Origin: an uncultured Woeseiaceae bacterium
GTDB taxonomy: Bacteria > Pseudomonadota > Gammaproteobacteria > Steroidobacterales > Woeseiaceae
Direction: 5' to 3'
DNA: 64,000 nucleotides
Assembly: GCA_947258565.1 (NCBI GenBank)
Contig: CAMYJB010000012.1
Span: forward strand, 26,961 to 90,960
Shown here: positions 45,786 to 55,218 of the stretch, in pieces
Numbering within the stretch: the first letter of the stretch is position 1
How the letters are laid out: every line of letters begins with the position of its first letter
The notes under the pieces: model-generated
Databases searched by the model: none
The model's input: only the letters and a program-made list of their open reading frames with translations
What the model was told of the DNA's origin: nothing
Made by a program: the position numbers and the translations under genes

Positions 45786-47140
45786 CGCTTCGCTCCGATG
45801 GCTGCAACGGCTTCTCGAAACGCTTCCCGCGTGGCTGCGGCGGACGTGTGCTCGCCGTCCGCAACCCGCCATTCGCCGTGCACCATGACGCCCTCGATCG
45901 GCAGGCGGTAGCCGGAGAACACCAGTGCATCCAGGCGCGATTCGTCACCGTGACCCGTCAGCATCGGGTCGTCGTCATAGAGCGCAACGAGATCGGCCGG
46001 GGCGCCGCTGCACAGTCCTGCGATCGTCTGGCCACTCGCCTGCGCGCCGCCTTCGATGGCGCGTTCGAACAGTTCGCGGCCGACGTGGGCATTGCGGAAC
46101 GACGTGACATTGCGGGTCCGCGTCGCCAGGCGCTGCCCGTACTCGAGCCAGCGCAGCTCCTCGAACGGATTGATCGAGATATGGCTGTCCGAGCCGATGG
46201 CCAGGTTGCCACCGGCGGCCAGATAGTCGGCCAGCGGGAACAGGCCGTCACCGAGGTTCGCCTCCGTGCTCGGGCACACACAGACAACGGCACCGGTATC
46301 GGCCAGGCTTCTTGTTTCGTCCGTGTCCATGTGCGTCGCGTGCACGAGGCACCATTGTTCGTCGACACCCACGTTCTCGAGCAGCCAGCGCACCGGGCGT
46401 CGTTCGTAAGCTGCCAGGCACTGGTCGACTTCGCGTTGCTGTTCGGCGATGTGGAGGTGAACGGGTCCACCCGCATTCATCCCGGCCTCGGCAATCCCCA
46501 GCAGCGAAGCAGTACTGACGGCGCGCAGACTGTGCGCGCCGATGCCGACACTGAGTTTTTCCGACTGCCTGCGCGTCGCCGCCGCGTGGTGTTCGAGGAA
46601 CTGTTCGAGTGATAACGCGAAAATTTCCTGCGACTCTGCGGGTCTGGCTGCATGAAAACCCGCGCGCTCGTAAAGCACGGGTACGTAAGTGAGCCGAATG
46701 CCGGTCTGCGAGGCGGCATCCGCCAGTGCCTCGAACATCTGCATGCCCGCCGAATTCGTGGCGGGATTTCGATGCAGGTAGTGGAATTCGGCGACGGTGG
46801 TGTAGCCGCTCTGCAGCATCTCGGTATAGGCCTGGCAGGCGATGGCGCGCAGCAGGCCGGGATCGAGCGTTGCCGCAAGTTCGTACATGCGCTCGCGCCA
46901 GGTCCAGAAACTGTCGTGGCCCGCCGGCGAGCGCTCTTCCGTGCGGCCGGCCAGCGCCCGCTGGAATGCATGGCTGTGAGCGTTGCAGAGGCCAGGAATG
47001 ATGCAGCCCGTCTCGACCGTCGAGTCCTCGGGCGTCGTGCCCGGCAAAACGTCGCCGATCATGCCGTCGTTGATCCGCAGCAGGACGTCATCGGCCCAAC
47101 CGTCGGGCAACAGTGCTTTTCTGGCAAAAACTGAGGTCAT
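45782..47140 (-). CDS. hutF: Formimidoylglutamate deiminase HutF
   Basis: A 452-residue amidohydrolase. The metal motif is CNAHSHAFQRALAGR, with FHYLHRNP, LHIAEQQREV and GSDSHISINPFEELRWLEYGQRL further on. HutF converts N-formimidoyl-glutamate to N-formylglutamate and ammonia, so together with HutG it defines the five-step pathway. The ATG at 47140 (MTSVFARKALL) is first in the hutFCUHG operon and lies 16 bases from the HutC-type operator. Confidence 0.94.
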   Translation of the reverse strand: MTSVFARKALLPDGWADDVLLRINDGMIGDVLPGTTPEDSTVETGCIIPGLCNAHSHAFQRALAGRTEERSPAGHDSFWTWRERMYELAATLDPGLLRAIACQAYTEMLQSGYTTVAEFHYLHRNPATNSAGMQMFEALADAASQTGIRLTYVPVLYERAGFHAARPAESQEIFALSLEQFLEHHAAATRRQSEKLSVGIGAHSLRAVSTASLLGIAEAGMNAGGPVHLHIAEQQREVDQCLAAYERRPVRWLLENVGVDEQWCLVHATHMDTDETRSLADTGAVVCVCPSTEANLGDGLFPLADYLAAGGNLAIGSDSHISINPFEELRWLEYGQRLATRTRNVTSFRNAHVGRELFERAIEGGAQASGQTIAGLCSGAPADLVALYDDDPMLTGHGDESRLDALVFSGYRLPIEGVMVHGEWRVADGEHTSAAATREAFREAVAAIGAKR

Positions 47141-47156
47141 CGATGCATCACCAAGT

Positions 47157-47166
47157 TGTATATACA
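47157..47166. promoter_or_regulatory. HutC operator-like palindrome
   Basis: TGTATATACA is a perfect 10-bp palindrome midway between the divergent hutF (47140) and hutI (47209) starts. HutC repressors are known to bind TGTATATACA-type sites. Its position suits simultaneous control of both transcription units, with release by urocanate. Confidence 0.75.
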
Positions 47167-47208
47167 GGCTAGTCCATGCTAGGTTGCTTTGCAATTGCGG
47201 AGGGAGTG

Positions 47209-48435
47209 ATGGCCGACTGGGATTTGCTGCTGACGGACGCCCGCATCGCCACGATGCGGCAGGGCGCGCCGGATTACGGCACGATCGGTGCAGGCGCGAT
47301 CGCAATTGCCGGCGGAATTATCGACTGGATCGGGCCCACCGCCAACCTGCCTGACGGGACTGCCACAGAAACCCGCTCCCTGTCGGGTCGCTGGCTTACC
47401 CCCGCCCTGATCGACTGCCACACGCACCTGGTCTTTGGCGGCCAGCGGGCCGATGAATTCGAGCGGCGCCTGCACGGCGTCAGCTATGAAGACATCGCGG
47501 CGGAGGGTGGCGGCATCCTGTCGACCGTAATGGCAACCAGGGCGGCCAGCGACGAGCAGCTCCATGCCGATGCGCTTACCCGGTTGCGGACACTGGCGCG
47601 GGAGGGCGTGGCGACGGTCGAAATCAAGTCGGGCTACGGGCTGGACAGGGACAGCGAGCTCAAGATGCTTCGCGTTGCACGGCGGCTCGGTGAACACTCC
47701 GGGCTGAGCGTCCGCACGACCTTGCTTGCGGCCCATACCGTCCCGCCCGAGTTCGCCGGCGATGCGGATGCCTACATGGACCACATCATCGACGAAATAC
47801 TGCCGGCTGCCGCCGGCGAGGGCCTCGCGGATGCCGTCGATGCCTACTGCGAGTCCGTCGCTTTCGATGCCACGCAGGTCGAGCGGCTGTTCGCGCGCGC
47901 GCGCGAGCTCGACCTGCGAGTCAAACTGCATGCCGACCAGCTGAGCGACGGTGGCGGAGCGGAACTCGCGGCGCGCTTCGGCGCGCTGTCCGCCGACCAC
48001 CTGGAATACGCGTCGGCGGACGGCGTTCGCGCCCTGGCCGAATCCGGCACGGCTGCCGTGCTGCTGCCGGGCGCGTACCTGACCCTCAACGCGACGCAGC
48101 AACCTCCGGTGGCGGCATTGCGCGGCAGCGGCGTCCCCATTGCGATTGCCACCGACTGCAACCCGGGCACATCGCCGCTGTGCTCCATTCATGTCGCCAT
48201 GGGCCTCGGCTCGCGCCTGTTCGGCCTGACGCCGGAAGAGTGCCTGGCCGGCGTTACCCGTGAAGCGGCGCGGGCACTCGGTCTCGGCCATGATCGCGGT
48301 ACCCTGGAAAACGGTAAGCGAGCCGATATCGCGGTCTGGGATCTCGACCATCCGAGGGAGCTCGCGTATTGGCTTGGCACGCATCCGCTGTCAGACTTGC
48401 TGATCGCCGGGCGGTCCTTCAGCCCCAACCCGTAA
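47209..48435 (+). CDS. hutI: Imidazolonepropionase HutI
   Basis: A 408-residue amidohydrolase with IDCHTHLVFGG as the first metal motif, KSGYGL, AHTVPPEF, and ATDCNPGTSP near the end. It opens the imidazolone ring to N-formimidoyl-L-glutamate. The ATG at 47209 has GGAGGGAG upstream. An in-frame start at 47176 lies next to the operator and lacks a good Shine-Dalgarno. It is divergent from the other hut genes and is followed 19 bases later by an MFS gene. Confidence 0.95.
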   Translation: MADWDLLLTDARIATMRQGAPDYGTIGAGAIAIAGGIIDWIGPTANLPDGTATETRSLSGRWLTPALIDCHTHLVFGGQRADEFERRLHGVSYEDIAAEGGGILSTVMATRAASDEQLHADALTRLRTLAREGVATVEIKSGYGLDRDSELKMLRVARRLGEHSGLSVRTTLLAAHTVPPEFAGDADAYMDHIIDEILPAAAGEGLADAVDAYCESVAFDATQVERLFARARELDLRVKLHADQLSDGGGAELAARFGALSADHLEYASADGVRALAESGTAAVLLPGAYLTLNATQQPPVAALRGSGVPIAIATDCNPGTSPLCSIHVAMGLGSRLFGLTPEECLAGVTREAARALGLGHDRGTLENGKRADIAVWDLDHPRELAYWLGTHPLSDLLIAGRSFSPNP

Positions 48436-48454
48436 CCGATACTGCACCCGCATC

Positions 48455-49681
48455 ATGAACCCGACTCTTGTTGCCAGACGGAGTTTCGTACTCACGCTCG
48501 GCCTGCTGACGGCCATGGCCGCGCTCACGATCGACATGAGCCTGCCTGCCATACCGGACATGGTGCGATCGCTTGCCACGGACCTGCCGAAGGGCCAGCT
48601 CATCGTCGGTGCATTCATGCTGGGCATGGCCTGCGGCCAGATTCCCGCGGGCCTGTTCTCCGACCGGCTCGGGCGGCTGCCCGTGCTCTATGCCGGCATG
48701 AGCCTGTTTGCGGTGGCCGCAATCGTGGCCACGATTGCGCAAAGCATCGACGTGATGCTGGCCGCGCGTTTCGTCCAGGGCTTTGGCGGAGCCTCGGCCG
48801 TCGTCCTGTCGCGCGCCATCGTCCGCGATATTTCGAGCGGCAAGGACGCCGCGAAACTGATGTCGCTGATGACGATGATCTTCACCGTGGCACCGGTCGT
48901 CGCACCGACCATAGGCGCACTGCTGGTAGCGCAGTGGGGTTGGCGGGCACCGTTTGCCGCCATTGCGGCCGGCGGCATCCTCATGCTCGTGGGCATTCGC
49001 AGCAACCTGCTCGAAACCCGCACGCCGAATAGCGACGGGCACCCGCTCAGGCAGCTGCAGCGCAGTTTTGCCGAGTTCTTCAGTCACCGGCAGAGCATTT
49101 TCGGTCTGCTGCTGATCGTCGTGCCGCCCGCCGGTTTCATGTCCGTGATCGCGGTTTCGGCCGCGCTGGCCGTCGAGATTTACGGCTTTTCAGTTCAGGC
49201 ATACGGCCTCATCTTCGCCTGCGCGGGCCTGTCGATACTCGCGGGCTCGATCATCAATCGCCTGCTCGTACCCCGCATCGAGCTCGTGCCACTCATAGGT
49301 ATCGGCATCGCATTGATGGCCATCGCCTCGACGCAGCTACTGCTGGCGGCCTGGATGAATACAGCGCCCTTCGCGTGGGTGTGGGCGTGTGTGTGCCTGT
49401 TCTTTTTCGCGGTGCCCATCGTGCTCTCGAACGCGATGGTGCTGGCGCTCGACCCGCTGCCACGCATTGCGGGCGTCGCATCGTCCATCATCGGCACGAT
49501 CCAGAACGTCATCGGCGCATCGGGCGCGATTCTGGGCGCCTCAATCTACGACGGCACGCTGCGCAACGCCGTCCTGATCATCGGCGGCGCCGGCTTCATC
49601 ATGTTGACCATCTTCCTGTTGCGCCCGCTGATCTGCGGTGGCCCCATCGTGCATCACCCGGAGGAACTGGCTCGGGACTGA
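48455..49681 (+). CDS. MFS transporter, Bcr/CflA family
   Basis: A 408-residue protein with 12 predicted membrane helices. GLFSDRLGRLPVLYAGMSLF is the MFS motif A in loop 2-3, and TIDMSLPAIPDM is characteristic of Bcr/CflA drug and amino-acid exporters. It begins 19 bases after hutI on the same strand, so it could be co-transcribed and export a histidine-pathway product or an inhibitor. This is inferred from position only; the family is often a multidrug exporter. Confidence 0.87.
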   Translation: MNPTLVARRSFVLTLGLLTAMAALTIDMSLPAIPDMVRSLATDLPKGQLIVGAFMLGMACGQIPAGLFSDRLGRLPVLYAGMSLFAVAAIVATIAQSIDVMLAARFVQGFGGASAVVLSRAIVRDISSGKDAAKLMSLMTMIFTVAPVVAPTIGALLVAQWGWRAPFAAIAAGGILMLVGIRSNLLETRTPNSDGHPLRQLQRSFAEFFSHRQSIFGLLLIVVPPAGFMSVIAVSAALAVEIYGFSVQAYGLIFACAGLSILAGSIINRLLVPRIELVPLIGIGIALMAIASTQLLLAAWMNTAPFAWVWACVCLFFFAVPIVLSNAMVLALDPLPRIAGVASSIIGTIQNVIGASGAILGASIYDGTLRNAVLIIGGAGFIMLTIFLLRPLICGGPIVHHPEELARD

Positions 49682-49713
49682 CGCTCACCGTGCCGACGCT
49701 TTGGGAAATCCTG

Positions 49714-51948
49714 CTAGATAATCTCTGCTTTCGCGCGCAGGCTGTTCCAGTCGCCGGTGTTCTCAGCTTCGATAACGTGCTCGTACATCACCTCGAGCAC
49801 CCCGCTCACTTCGTCCAGCATCGATATGAAACGCGGGTCGTCGCGCAACTCGGCGAGATACGGATCCCCGTCGAGGTCCCAGACGTTCGCCAACACCGGG
49901 GTGTTGAAGCCGTCATCGACAAGGGCGCGGAGCAAATCGAGAGCATGGTCCCTGCGGCCAAGCAGCGCAAGGATCTGCACCTCGCGAATTCCCTGACCGA
50001 ACATGCCCAGGCGCGGCCGCTCCCGAGCGACCGGCAGCGCCGCACGCAGCAGTTCCTGGGCGCGGGATGTGTCACCCTGCTGCCGACTGATGTAGGCCAA
50101 CCGGATTATTGCGGACAGCGTAAAGCTGTCGACCTGCAGCTCGGTATCTTCAGCAAGGATCGGCTGGCTCACGAACGTGTACTCTCGTGCCTTCTCAAAG
50201 TCTCCGGCGAGCAACGCGACATCGGCAGCTATGCCGGACAGGAGTTGCTTGGCGCGTGGATGCTCGCTGCCATCCATGATCGTCGAAAGGAAATCCAGTG
50301 CCCGTCGATAATCCAACTCGATAAGTAGCAACAAGCCTTCCATCAAAACCGCAAACGGATGATCGGCCGGCATCTCTTCCAGCAGCGCTATCGCTCTTTC
50401 TTTGTCGCCGAAGGCGAGGTACAGGCGCACGTTCAGCAAGCCGGCCGTCGGATCGCTGCTCAATGAACTCGCCTGCACTATCCAGGCGACGGCCTCGTCG
50501 AGGCGCCCGAGACCGGCAAGGTGCGTTGCCAGATACTGCTTTGGTGTCGGCCATTCGGGATGTATCTCCATCGCTTTGAGCCACAGCCGGATCGCCTCGT
50601 CATTCTGGCCGCGTTGCGCATACAGCGTCGGGAGGTTCGTGTAGGGTATGCGACCCAGAGGGTCCAGTTCCATGGAACGCTGCAGGAGTTCTATGGCCTC
50701 TTCATCACGCTCTTCGGAGTCACGCAACATTGCGAACCACATGTGGGCGCTGGCGTGATTAGGGTTGAGCTCGATGGCACGACGAAATGCGGCTTCCGCC
50801 TTGACATTGCCACGTCCTACCCGCGTCTGTTGCCACGCACGGCTCTCCAATAATCCCCTGACAGCATAAGCGTCCGCCAGCCCGGGATCGAGCTCGAGAG
50901 CTTTGTCCAGGTTTTGGCGTGCGATCGCGTACGCTTCTTCCTGCGGCAAATACTGGTGATTGTTTTCCAATAACAGCACACTCTCGGCGAGCCCGGCATA
51001 GGCGGCCGCGTAGCCAGGGTCATACTCGATGGCCTGCTCGAAACTTTCGCGTGCCTTGCGCAGTGGCTCCAGGCGCCGCAGGTAGAGATTGTCGCGTCCG
51101 GACACATAGGCACTGTAGGCGCGCAGGTCCTCAGTCGGCTTCGCCGCAATCCTGATCTGCTCGGCAGGCGTCAGCGTGGTTTCCAGTGCTATGGCAATTG
51201 CCTCGGATATTTCGCTCTGGATCGCGAAGATGTTTTGCGCCGTCAACTGGCGATCGTAGCTCTCCGCCCAGATATTGACGTCGTCTCCGGCGTCGACCAG
51301 TTGCACATTGATCCTGACATTGTCGCCGACCCGCTGGACCGAACCCTGCAGCACCGAACCGACATCGAGCTCTTCGCCGATCTGGCGTACGTTCTTGGTG
51401 GTGTTCCGGTACTCCATCACGGACGAACGCGAAATCACCTTGCAGGACCCGATGTTCGCCAGCTGGGTCAATATGTCGCCGTGTATGCCGTCGGCGAAGA
51501 CCGCGTTATCCGGTTCGCTGCTCAGGCTCGTGAACGGCAGTACGGCGATCGCAGGCTTTTTTGTGACCGCCACCGAAACCGGCGAGTCGCCGTTGCGAAT
51601 TCCGGTGACATTGAACGTGATCGACACGCCCAGCGCCACCGCAAGCAGGCCGATGATGAGGTAGTTCATCGCTGCTTTCTTCTCTTTCGTGGCGCGATGC
51701 TCTGACTGAGCCATATCCCTGTCGAGTTTCACCCCCTCCGGCGTAACCTCGAAGACCCATGCCAGCACCACGGCTGCGAAGAAACCGATCAGGACGATGA
51801 TCACGTAGACCTGGAAAACCCCTTCCGTCGCGCCGAACGTCGGCAACAAGACGGACCCGGCCTCGATAATGATCCAGGCGATCAGCGCATAGGCCGCCGC
51901 TACGCGCAGCACATTGCGACGACGAAGTTCGGAGATAAAGGAGGGCAT
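49714..51948 (-). CDS. Membrane-anchored TPR protein with TolB/FlgO-like domain
   Basis: A 744-residue protein with two or three N-terminal membrane helices (about 12-33, 45-66 and 94-113), then a TolB/FlgO-like IAVLPFTSLSSEPDNAVFADGI module (about 130-250), and at least nine TPR-like repeats through to the C-terminus. Such proteins often precede or replace adenylate cyclases and regulators in environmental proteobacteria, and act as scaffolds. Function unknown here. It lies 28 bases after the nitroreductase gene on the same strand. Confidence 0.8.
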   Translation of the reverse strand: MPSFISELRRRNVLRVAAAYALIAWIIIEAGSVLLPTFGATEGVFQVYVIIVLIGFFAAVVLAWVFEVTPEGVKLDRDMAQSEHRATKEKKAAMNYLIIGLLAVALGVSITFNVTGIRNGDSPVSVAVTKKPAIAVLPFTSLSSEPDNAVFADGIHGDILTQLANIGSCKVISRSSVMEYRNTTKNVRQIGEELDVGSVLQGSVQRVGDNVRINVQLVDAGDDVNIWAESYDRQLTAQNIFAIQSEISEAIAIALETTLTPAEQIRIAAKPTEDLRAYSAYVSGRDNLYLRRLEPLRKARESFEQAIEYDPGYAAAYAGLAESVLLLENNHQYLPQEEAYAIARQNLDKALELDPGLADAYAVRGLLESRAWQQTRVGRGNVKAEAAFRRAIELNPNHASAHMWFAMLRDSEERDEEAIELLQRSMELDPLGRIPYTNLPTLYAQRGQNDEAIRLWLKAMEIHPEWPTPKQYLATHLAGLGRLDEAVAWIVQASSLSSDPTAGLLNVRLYLAFGDKERAIALLEEMPADHPFAVLMEGLLLLIELDYRRALDFLSTIMDGSEHPRAKQLLSGIAADVALLAGDFEKAREYTFVSQPILAEDTELQVDSFTLSAIIRLAYISRQQGDTSRAQELLRAALPVARERPRLGMFGQGIREVQILALLGRRDHALDLLRALVDDGFNTPVLANVWDLDGDPYLAELRDDPRFISMLDEVSGVLEVMYEHVIEAENTGDWNSLRAKAEII

Positions 51949-51976
51949 TGCGTGAATTATAAGCGAACGGCTGCGG

Positions 51977-52564
51977 CTACGGCAGCTCGGACAGGACTTC
52001 CCGGAGGCATTTGCGCTTTTGCTCCGGCGTGATCTTCGGGTAGCCGTACCAGATCAGGCCGACGACGGACTCCGCGCTGGCATCAATACCGACGATATCC
52101 AGGAAGCGCTCGTCGCGGGTGATATCGCCCGTCGTCCATTTGCTGCCGATGCCCGCTTTCCAGAGGTACAGCATCAGGTTCTGTACCGCGGCCGAGCACG
52201 CAGCGTAATCCTCCCGCTGCAGCAAGTCGTCGTCCGATCGCCGGCAGGTCACCACGAGCCAGCCCGGTTTCTCGGACCACTGCTCGCGTTTGAACCTTCC
52301 TGCATCGCGACCTTTTTTCGCCGTAACGATCTCGCAGCACAGGTCGAGACACTGTTCCATGGTGTCGCGCCCCAGCAGATAGAAGTGCCACGGTTCCGTG
52401 ACATGATGATTGGGCGCCCACGTCGCAGCTTCGATCGCTTCGCGAACGAGCTCACCGGGTACTGGCGTCTGCAGATACAGATTGATCGTGCGCCTGCCAC
52501 GGATGACCTCCGCGAAGTCGCGCAGCGACTGCGTCTCGTAACTGGGCGGCGCTTTCTTGCTCAT
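51977..52564 (-). CDS. Nitroreductase family protein
   Basis: A 195-residue FMN-dependent nitroreductase-fold protein. IRGRRTINLYLQTPVP near residues 18-33 replaces the usual RRSxR..., AATWAPNHHVTEPWHFYLL is the typical second motif, and GIGSKWTTGD is near the end. The ATG at 52564 overlaps the thiolase stop (ATGA). Probably a flavin-dependent reductase of unknown substrate. It is the third gene of the nucleotide-transporter/thiolase unit. Confidence 0.85.
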   Translation of the reverse strand: MSKKAPPSYETQSLRDFAEVIRGRRTINLYLQTPVPGELVREAIEAATWAPNHHVTEPWHFYLLGRDTMEQCLDLCCEIVTAKKGRDAGRFKREQWSEKPGWLVVTCRRSDDDLLQREDYAACSAAVQNLMLYLWKAGIGSKWTTGDITRDERFLDIVGIDASAESVVGLIWYGYPKITPEQKRKCLREVLSELP

Positions 52565-53766
52565 GGCCGCTCGATGACCATCGCGATGCCCTGGCCCACA
52601 CCGATGCACATTGTGCAGAGTGCGTAACGGGCGTTCCGGCGGCGCAGCTCGTAAGCTGCAGTGGTCACGAGTCGAGCGCCTGACATCCCGAGCGGATGCC
52701 CGAGCGCTATTGCGCCGCCGTTCGGGTTCACGTGCTCGGCGTCGTCATCGACGCCGAGCCGCCGCAGCGTGGCAAGCCCCTGTGCCGCGAAGGCCTCATT
52801 GAGCTCGATAACATCCATGCGGGAGACATCGAGCCCGGCAAGCGCCAGCACTTTTTCCGTAGCCGGCGCCGGCCCGATGCCCATTATGCGAGGCTCGACC
52901 CCGACTGCGGCCCACGCGACCACCCGCGCAAGCGGCTCCAGGCCGTGGCGACCGGCAGCATCCGCGGATGCCACGAGCAGCGCGCAGGCGCCGTCGTTGA
53001 TGCCGGAGGCGTTGCCGGCCGTAACGCTGCCGCCGCTGCGCACGATGGGCTTCAGCTTCGCCAGCGCTTCGATCGTCGAAGCCGGTCGCGGATGTTCGTC
53101 GGTATCCACGACGACTGAATCCCCGCGGCGCTGCGGCACGGTGACGGGCACGATCTCTTCGGCGAGCACCCCCGATCCGATGGCGGCCTCTGCACGCTGC
53201 TGACTGCGCAGCGCGAACGCGTCCTGGTCCTCGCGCGAAATATCGAAATCGTCGGCGACGTTCTCCGCCGTCTCCGCCATCGAATCGATGCCGTACTGTT
53301 CCTCGAGCTTCCGGTTCACGAAACGCCAGCCGAGCGTAGTGTCGTAGATCTCCGCGTTACGGCCAAACGCCGTGCTCTGCTTGGCCATGACGAAGGGCGC
53401 GCGCGACATCGACTCCACACCCCCGGCAATCGCCAGTCCGATACCGCCGGCGCGGATCGCGTCCGCGACGTTGCCGAGCGCATTCATGCCGGAGCCACAC
53501 AGGCGGTTGACGGTTGCCGCCGGGACCGTGACCGGCAGGCCGGCCAGCAGTGACGACATGCGTCCGACATTGCGATTGTCCTCGCCGGCCTGGTTGGCGC
53601 AGCCGTACACGACATCCTCGATCCAAGCCGGATCGAGGTTCGCCTGCCGCGCGAGCAAAGCGGCAATCGGCACCGCGCCGAGATCGTCGGCACGTACCGA
53701 CGAGAGCGCGCCGCCGTAGCGCCCTATCGGCGTGCGTACCGCGTCGCAAATAAACGCTTCAGCCAT
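52561..53766 (-). CDS. Acetyl-CoA acyltransferase (3-oxoadipyl-CoA thiolase type)
   Basis: A 401-residue thiolase. AEAFICDAVRTPIGRYGGAL, the acylated Cys90 in NRLCGSGMNALG, ELNEAFAAQ, the catalytic NPNGGAIALGHPLGMSGA and the final LCTMCIGVGQG match PaaJ/PcaF-type 3-oxoadipyl-CoA thiolases more closely than FadA. It would release acetyl-CoA and succinyl-CoA in aromatic breakdown. No other paa/pca gene is nearby, so a fatty-acid-type role remains possible. The ATG at 53766 overlaps the upstream transporter stop by eight bases. Confidence 0.88.
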   Translation of the reverse strand: MAEAFICDAVRTPIGRYGGALSSVRADDLGAVPIAALLARQANLDPAWIEDVVYGCANQAGEDNRNVGRMSSLLAGLPVTVPAATVNRLCGSGMNALGNVADAIRAGGIGLAIAGGVESMSRAPFVMAKQSTAFGRNAEIYDTTLGWRFVNRKLEEQYGIDSMAETAENVADDFDISREDQDAFALRSQQRAEAAIGSGVLAEEIVPVTVPQRRGDSVVVDTDEHPRPASTIEALAKLKPIVRSGGSVTAGNASGINDGACALLVASADAAGRHGLEPLARVVAWAAVGVEPRIMGIGPAPATEKVLALAGLDVSRMDVIELNEAFAAQGLATLRRLGVDDDAEHVNPNGGAIALGHPLGMSGARLVTTAAYELRRRNARYALCTMCIGVGQGIAMVIERP

Positions 53767-55096
53767 CGGGGCCCGTCGCCGTAGCCATGTCGGTGGTCGC
53801 GGCCTGCCGGGCGATCGACTGGTAGGACCGTCCAAGCCACGCGCCGATGAGCGCCCACCCCGCGGCGATCAGTGCCGCGAACAGCGCGACACCGGTCAAC
53901 CCGAGGCCCAGTGTCGCCGTCAGCGCGGTGTAGGTCCACGCGGTGACCATATCACCGCCACGATAGACGACGATGTCGATGACGGGCTTCGCCTTGAAGC
54001 GGGTTTCCGAATCGACGACCGTGAACAACATCTCCCTTCCTGGCCGCGTAATCGCGTAGTTGCCCGCCCGCCGGGCAACCTGCAGCCCGATCAGCACCGC
54101 CAGCAACGGCGTCGCAGCAACGATGAACCATCCGCCTATCATGAGCACGGGGATCAGCGCGAGCGTCGTCGCCATGCCAAAGCGCGTCGAGATCCGGCCG
54201 GTGGCGAACACGGCCGTCACGATCGCCAGCGAGTTCACGGCGAGGTCGATGCCGGCCCAGATTTGCGTGCGCACGTCGCGATCGAAGACCGCCAGCAACT
54301 TCCTCAGTTCGAAATAGACGAACGTGTTCATGATGACGTAGAAGAAAATGAACGCGCCGATCGCCAGCAGGTAGGGATTGCTCAGGAACAGCCAGAATCC
54401 CGAGAACGGGTTCCGCCCGAGCGTCTGCTCGCGCGTCAGGTCCGGCTGCACGTTTTCAGTGCCGAGTTCGCCGGCGCGCAGCTTTTCCAGCGCCCCGATA
54501 ATCGCGACCGGGATGAGCAACATGGTGGCGGAAATAAGCAACAGGTTCATCATGCCGATGTTGTCGGCGAAGAATGCGGGGATCGACGGACCGACGATCG
54601 CCCCGGTACTGGCGCCGGTTGCGATCACCCCGAACAGCCGCGGCGCCTGGTCGCGGCTGAACAGCCCGGACATGTAGCTCCAGAACACCGATACGTGGAA
54701 CAGGCTGAAAACGCTCAGCCAGACGTAGAACGCCTTGTTTATGAAGTCGGCATTCTCAGTACCAGTACTCGCGACGTAAAACCCCGCGAAACTCGCGGCG
54801 AACGCAATGTAGACGCCAGGCACCAGGCGCTTGAAGCGCACTCTCGAGATAATGGCGCCGTACAGGAAGACCGCTACGACGCTGAAGAAGAATGTCGAGG
54901 TCCACAGCCAGCTCAGTTCCTCGTCGGACCAGTCGGACGACATCGCGTCGCGGACCGGGCGCAGGATGAAGTAGGCCGCCATGAGTGTGAAAACAAACGC
55001 AAACGACAGCAGCGTCGCCTTCAGTTCGTGCGGCTCGATCTTGGCCGCGACCTTCATAATTCGACTGACGGGGTTGATGCGCCCTGCGCTGCTCAT
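53759..55096 (-). CDS. NTP/NDP exchange transporter-like MFS protein
   Basis: A 445-residue protein with about 12 membrane helices. ILRPVRDAM followed by a Trp-rich DEELSWLWTSTFFFSV, and FGVIATGASTGAIVGP, match the Npt/Tlc nucleotide transporters, which in intracellular bacteria import ATP. Free-living members are of unknown function. It is the first gene of a coupled unit (transporter, thiolase, nitroreductase). A basic N-terminus and Glu-rich loops are seen. Confidence 0.8.
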   Translation of the reverse strand: MSSAGRINPVSRIMKVAAKIEPHELKATLLSFAFVFTLMAAYFILRPVRDAMSSDWSDEELSWLWTSTFFFSVVAVFLYGAIISRVRFKRLVPGVYIAFAASFAGFYVASTGTENADFINKAFYVWLSVFSLFHVSVFWSYMSGLFSRDQAPRLFGVIATGASTGAIVGPSIPAFFADNIGMMNLLLISATMLLIPVAIIGALEKLRAGELGTENVQPDLTREQTLGRNPFSGFWLFLSNPYLLAIGAFIFFYVIMNTFVYFELRKLLAVFDRDVRTQIWAGIDLAVNSLAIVTAVFATGRISTRFGMATTLALIPVLMIGGWFIVAATPLLAVLIGLQVARRAGNYAITRPGREMLFTVVDSETRFKAKPVIDIVVYRGGDMVTAWTYTALTATLGLGLTGVALFAALIAAGWALIGAWLGRSYQSIARQAATTDMATATGPDG

Positions 55097-55218
55097 GCTG
55101 TCGTTCCGACCGGCTGGCGATGTGCGAGCGTATCATCGCGCGGCAAAGCGGACTAGCGCAGGGCGATACGTGTGGCGATCTCCAGCAACTCGTCGGCGGC
55201 AGGCCGTACCTTGCGGGG

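Noticed and set aside
53732..55156. 474-codon plus-strand frame
   Set aside because: Antisense to the nucleotide-transporter gene; no domain pattern is visible.
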